Shown here: positions 59,964 through 64,000 of the stretch, piece by piece
Layout of the letters: each line of letters begins with the position of its first letter
How positions within the stretch are numbered: position 1 is the first letter of the stretch
NCBI GenBank assembly: GCA_036873135.1
Contig: JAPTYO010000015.1
Span: 14,611,683-14,675,682 of the forward strand
DNA from: Clarkia xantiana subsp. parviflora
Lineage: Eukaryota > Streptophyta > Magnoliopsida > Myrtales > Onagraceae
Reading direction: 5' to 3'
Length of the DNA stretch: 64,000 nt
The notes under the pieces: generated by a model
Told to the model about the DNA's origin: nothing
Databases searched by the model: none
What the model saw: the letters and a program-made list of their open reading frames with translations, nothing else
Made by a program: the position numbers and the translations under genes

Positions 59964-62215
59964 GGCTGGTTCGTTAACACAGTAATCTCATGCGCATGGA
60001 AGTAAGGCCTCAGCTTCCGAGCAGTAATAATCAAAGCAAAGAGATACTTCTCAACGGCGGGATAATTCATTTCAGATTTGGCAAACGCCTTGCTTACATA
60101 ATAGACGGGGACTTGATTACCCTCGACAACCTTCACTAACACAGAGCTAATGGCAAATTCAGAAATAGCCAAGAAAAGATAGAGCGGCTTGCCTGGGACC
60201 GGTTTCGCCAGCGGCGGGAGGGTGCGAAGGTGCTGCTTGAGTGCCTGGAACGCCTCTTCACACTTGGCGGTCCATTCGAACTTCTTGTTGGCCCTCAGGA
60301 CTTCAAAAAATGGAATTGATCGGTCACTCGCCTTGGACAGAAAGCGATTCATTGCAGCCAGTCGGCCATTCAATACTTGCACCTCCCGATGGTTTATCGG
60401 AGACTGCATCTCCTCAATCGCCCTCAGCTTCTCGGGGTTCACCTCAATTCCTCTCTGACTCACCATAAAGCCCAGAAATTTCCCCGAGTGGACTCCGAAG
60501 GCGCATTTTGTCGGGTTCAAGCGAACCTGATGAAGCCTCATCCGCTCAAACGCCGTGGCTAGGTTGTGCACATGATCCTCAGCTTGTCGGGACTTCACCA
60601 GCATATCGTCCACGTAAGCCTCCACGGTTTTCCCTAGCATATCTCCGAACAGCTTGTTCACCATCCGCTGGTAGGTTGCCCCGGCATTGATCAGTCCGAA
60701 ATGCATGACATCGTAATGATAGATGTCTCTATCAGCATAAAAGGCAGTGTGGGGGGCGTCCTCCTTAGCCATCTTGATCTGGTTGTAGCCCGAGTACGCA
60801 TCCATGAAGCTCAATAACTCATGTCCCGACGTGGCATCCACCAGCTGGTCGATTCTCGGGAGCGGGTAACAATCCTTCGGGCAAGCTTTATTCAGGTCGC
60901 GGAAATCAACACACATCCGCCACTTCCCATTGCTCTTCTTTACCAGCACCGGATTAGCAACCCAAGTCTGGAATCGGAGCTCTCTGATAAACCCAGCATC
61001 GAGCAACCTGCCCACCTCCTGCTGGATCGCGATCTTCTTGTCTGTGCCCATCAGACGTCTTTTCTGCGCGATAGGTTTGATCGCGGGATCGATCTTCAAC
61101 TCGTGTACGATCACATCGGGGCTGATTCCTGGCATGTCACTCGGAGACCAGGCGAACAGCTCCTTGAACTCCTTCAGTAGATCGATCAATCCTCGGGTTG
61201 TCTCCTCGGTCAGAGCAGACCCGATTTTCACCTTCCTCTGAGGCCCGTCAATCTCGACTTCCTTCAAGTCCTCCACGGGGGTGGGAAGCCCAAACTCCTC
61301 CCTAGGATCAGCATCTGTCTGGAGGACAGTCATAGCCTCTCGTCTTTTCCTTCGGGTGGCGTTAACATAACATTTCCTGGAAGCCACCTGGTCGCCCTTG
61401 ACCTCTCCGACTCCATGGTCGGTCGGGAACTTCATCTTCTGGTGAACAGTCGAGGCAACTGCCATCAGGGGGTTGATGGTAGTTCTCCCGATAATTGCGT
61501 TGTAGGACCCCGCGGACTCGACTACCACAAACTCCACGTTCCTCCTCTCCGATTTCCACCCGCTACCAAACTCCACTAGTAAGGTGATCACTCCTAGCGG
61601 ATAGAAAGTAAAGCCAGAGAATCCGACCATCGGGAAGTTCGCCTCCTTCAGGTCCTTATTCGTTTTCCCCATGGCCTCCAGCGCATCCATGAACAGAATA
61701 TCGGAGGAGCTTCCTCCATCGATCAGAATCCGCTTCATCTCGTACCCATCCACATCCAAGGTCACGACCAAAGCGTCATCGTGCGGGGTTTCCACGCCTA
61801 CGAGATCCTCCGACGAAAAGGAGATCACCATCTCTTCCCTCAGGGTCCAGGATCGGGACCTCTTACCCAGCACTACAGCAGCGGGAATTCTAGAGGCATA
61901 AACCTCCCGGGAGGACGAGTTATCACCTCCCGTGGCAAATCCTCCGTGAATCACATTGATAGTGCCCCGCTTCTCCTTACGGGCACCAGAAGACTCCGAG
62001 TCAGACCTCTTCTTCTTTGGGGACCGATCGCGGGATTGGGAACGGGACCGTGATCGGGATCGAGAACGGGATCGACACCGCTTCTCCCCGACAAACTCCT
62101 TAAGCTTCCCCTTCTGGATCAGCTTTTCGATCTCCTTCTTCAGCTCCCGACAATGATTGGTGTCGTGACCATTTGCGCGATGAAATCGACAGTAGCGATC
62201 GGTGCGGGATCCCAA
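59960..62215 (-). pseudogene. gypsy gag end, protease, RT and first RNase H
   Basis: Open for about 750 codons. It begins with the gag-end zinc-binding CRFHRANGHDTNHC and an Arg/Ser-dipeptide run (RSRSRSRS, residues ~49-65). Protease active site LIDGGSSSDILF lies near residue 166. RT: RMCVDFRDLNKACPKD, SFMDAYSGYNQIKM, NAGATYQRMVNKLF and YVDDMLVKS. The connection and first RNase H end the frame (FEWTAKCEEAFQALK, YYVSKAFAKSEMNYPAVEK, ITVLTNQP). At the right it is one base out of frame with gag, around a C7A3 run at 62,234-62,243; at the left one base out of frame with the integrase part. Confidence 0.92.
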
Positions 62216-62237
62216 AAATTCTCCTTCCTTCTTTGGG

Positions 62238-63575
62238 GGGGTACTTGGAGATACCCTGTCGCTCCATGACCATTAACACCTCCGCCATAGAGCTTTTGAG
62301 AGGAATGTCGTGATCCTCCCGCCTGTCCTTCTTCAAGGAACGCCTATCATCCCTCCGATCAGAGCGACCTCGACCCCGACTGCTTTCGGCTTTATCATTC
62401 GACTTGCGCTCGTTTAAGGGTTTGACCGACTGCTTTCCCTTATTCGACTTCGGGGGCTCAAGCTCTCCAGCGGCTATCTTCGACTCCTGGACATCGATTT
62501 GCCGCTTCACCCTCTTATGCAGTGCCTCCATATTCCACACAGCCTTCTCAGCCACGCTGTGCATCAAGTCGGAACCGTAGGGGGCTGTTAGGTTCCGAAT
62601 GAAGGTACGGATGGTTTCACCCTCTGAAATCTCCTCGTCAATCTCCGCCACGCTGGCAGTGTATCGCTGGTAATAGTGCGCCAGTGACTCATCGGGCCTC
62701 TGTACCACCTGGGTCAAGGACCTCACACTCTTCAGCAGACGTCTGCGACCCTGGTACTGCTGAATAAAGCGGTCGTGCATATCAGCCCAGCAAGTGATGC
62801 AGCCTGGGGGCAGACTGAAGAACCAGGTCAAGGCTCTCTCACCAAGTGTGTTTGGGAACAGCGTACACACGATATCTTCATTCGGGGCTCTGCCCAGACA
62901 CGCCATAAGGTGCTTCTGGACATGACGAACCGGATCTCCTTCGCCATCATACTCCTTAATCGTGGGGATACCCAGCCCTGGCGGGGCGAGGGTGTCTATG
63001 AGTCAAGGAACGAAGGGATGGGTGGATCGATCCCTCAGCTCTGACACTAGCGGCTTCTGCTCTCCCATGCAGATGTTCACGATCTTCACCACCTGATCGG
63101 GGGTGATGGGACCATTAAGGGGAATGGTCCTATGCTGCACTGGTCCTGGCCCATCGACCACAAATCGTTTTGGTTGAGTGGACTCCCTACTCCTGCCCTG
63201 GCTTTGGGGCTGAACCTCCGCTGGTGGGGGTGCTTCCTCTTCTAATGGGGGCATCTCCTCTTGCCTACTTGCAGCCTCTCTCCGATCTAAGAGAGCCTCC
63301 ACGGCTGCCAGAAACATCGGCATGGCCTCCGCCACAGCCCTCGTCAGGTCTGCATTTGGAGGAGCCTCCTGCTCCCTATTCCCCTGGTGTTGAACAGCAG
63401 TATCTTCGGGACCTTCATTATGCCCCCCTGTCTGGGAGACCTCAGCAGCAGGGAGATTCTGGTCCTCCTCACGTTCTGGTGGTGAATTCAAAGTCGTCGC
63501 AGCAGGATGACGGGAACCACCAGATTGTCCTTGTCTTCTTTGCTTGCCAGCCGCCATTGAACGAGTAGAAGGCAT
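62238..63575 (-). pseudogene. gypsy gag, one premature stop
   Basis: It starts MPSTRSMAAGKQRRQGQSGG at 63,575. A Pro/Glu-rich N-terminus leads to the capsid-like part GIPTIKEYDGEGDPVRHVQK, GERALTWFFSLPPGCI, FIQQYQGRRRLLKSVRSLTQ and RPDESLAHYYQRYTASVAEI (the Retrotrans_gag signature), then a basic Arg/Asp-rich tail (RGRGRSDRRDDRRSLKKDRR). One in-frame TGA at 63,003-63,005 interrupts it. The zinc-binding end lies in the next frame, in the feature ending at 62,215. Confidence 0.9.
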
Positions 63576-63595
63576 ATCAGCTTTTTGTTACGTTC

Positions 63596-63610
63596 CCACA
63601 GACGGCGCCA
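63596..63610 (-). other. gypsy primer binding site
   Basis: The minus strand reads TGGCGCCGTCTGTGG, one base after the 5' LTR end. TGGCGCCGT complements the 3' end of plant tRNA-Asp; the rest does not match it, as is usual in Tat elements. Confidence 0.75.
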
Positions 63611-63611
63611 A

Positions 63612-64000
63612 TGTTGGATCACGGTGGAACTCCGACACGATCTTTGACGGCGATCCTAGCTCCTTCGCTCCACGTAATCCTGCAAGAGGGGATAGACCGA
63701 GCGGTGACCCAGAATCCCTCTCCGATGCTTAAATGAGTATCTCTTATGGACTGGCAAGCAGTAAACTCAAAGTGTGTATCTCCAAACGTAATTGATCTGA
63801 GGTAACCTCTGCCCTTTTATAGGCGGAGAGGTACCTCAGTTACCTGGTGAACCGTTGGGGTGGTTAGCCCGTATTCCGCGTATCTCGGGCACGATCCCGC
63901 CTATCTAGGCATTGATCTCGCTTATCTCGGCCACGCCCCGCGTATCTCGGCCACGCTCCGCGTATCTCAGCTACGCTCCGCACATCTCGGCCACGCCCCG
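63612..64000 (-). repeat. gypsy 5' LTR, truncated by the window edge
   Basis: Near-identical to 53,432-53,820. Only a few differences are seen in 389 bp (for example CCGGCACG/CCGACACG, TCTCGTATGG/TCTCTTATGG), which suggests a fairly young insertion despite the broken frames. Confidence 0.9.

Larger units (their letters stand above)
53432..64000 (-). mobile_element. Ty3/gypsy element of the Tat lineage (right end cut by window)
   Basis: It has 3' LTR 53,432-54,148, 5' LTR from 63,612 to beyond the window, primer site TGGCGCCGTCTGTGG (63,596-63,610 on the minus strand; the first nine bases fit tRNA-Asp), and a polypurine tract TTGGGGGAAAA directly before the 3' LTR. Order on the minus strand: gag, protease, RT, RNase H, a second RNase H, integrase, tandem repeats, then an extra gene in the opposite orientation. 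The dual RNase H and the extra ORF place it in the Tat group (Retand/Grande-like). Frames are broken, so it is not autonomous now. Confidence 0.9.

Noticed and set aside
1..64000. CRISPR arrays, operons, rRNA or tRNA genes
   Set aside because: The window is plant nuclear DNA; none of the tandem repeats has spacer structure and no tRNA or rRNA signature was seen.

Overview
This is nuclear DNA of a flowering plant, probably a eudicot. It is AT-rich and gene-poor, with GT-AG introns, a plant SAC-domain phosphatase gene, two single-exon DOG1-domain genes, plant-type LTR retrotransposons and a nuclear copy of chloroplast matK. I cannot name the species or family.

Layout. 1-373: end of a Tat-type LTR. 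1411-2088 (-): first DOG1-domain gene. 3.7-14.4 kb: AT-rich spacer carrying a minisatellite and a series of MITEs; most MITEs have target-site duplications I could read (9 bp Mutator-type, 8 bp hAT-type). 11.5-13.1 kb: an unclassified dispersed repeat, with an inverted second copy at 43.8-45.4 kb. 14,563-21,344: an LTR element with TSD AGTAT and no recognisable pol; a solo LTR sits inside it and a hAT MITE sits inside that. 24.2-25.25 kb: a hAT MITE nested in a Harbinger-like MITE, directly in front of 25,448-32,393 (+), an intact 20-exon SAC8-like phosphoinositide phosphatase gene. 34,574-41,011 (-): a decayed Ty1/copia element, itself split by a 1.6 kb TRIM-like element. 42,735-43,448 (+): second DOG1-domain gene. 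45.9-46.3 kb: matK fragment. 46.4-52.5 kb: AT-rich DNA with a microsatellite, a hAT MITE, a near-perfect 142 bp palindrome and a tandem duplication carrying two MITEs. 52.6-53.4 kb: LINE endonuclease fragment. 53,432 to the right edge (-): a Ty3/gypsy element of the Tat lineage with a dual RNase H and a reverse-oriented, intron-containing extra gene between pol and the 3' LTR.

Only three host genes are supported. The SAC8-like gene probably removes phosphate from phosphoinositides at the ER membrane. The DOG1-domain proteins are paralogues of the dormancy/ABA-response family. Nothing shows that the three work together. The most unusual single feature is intron 7 of the SAC8-like gene: it has a U12-type donor and branch site, and the frame is kept only if it ends in AA (an AT-AA intron).

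All exon, LTR and TSD boundaries were read by eye from the sequence; nothing was aligned or searched.
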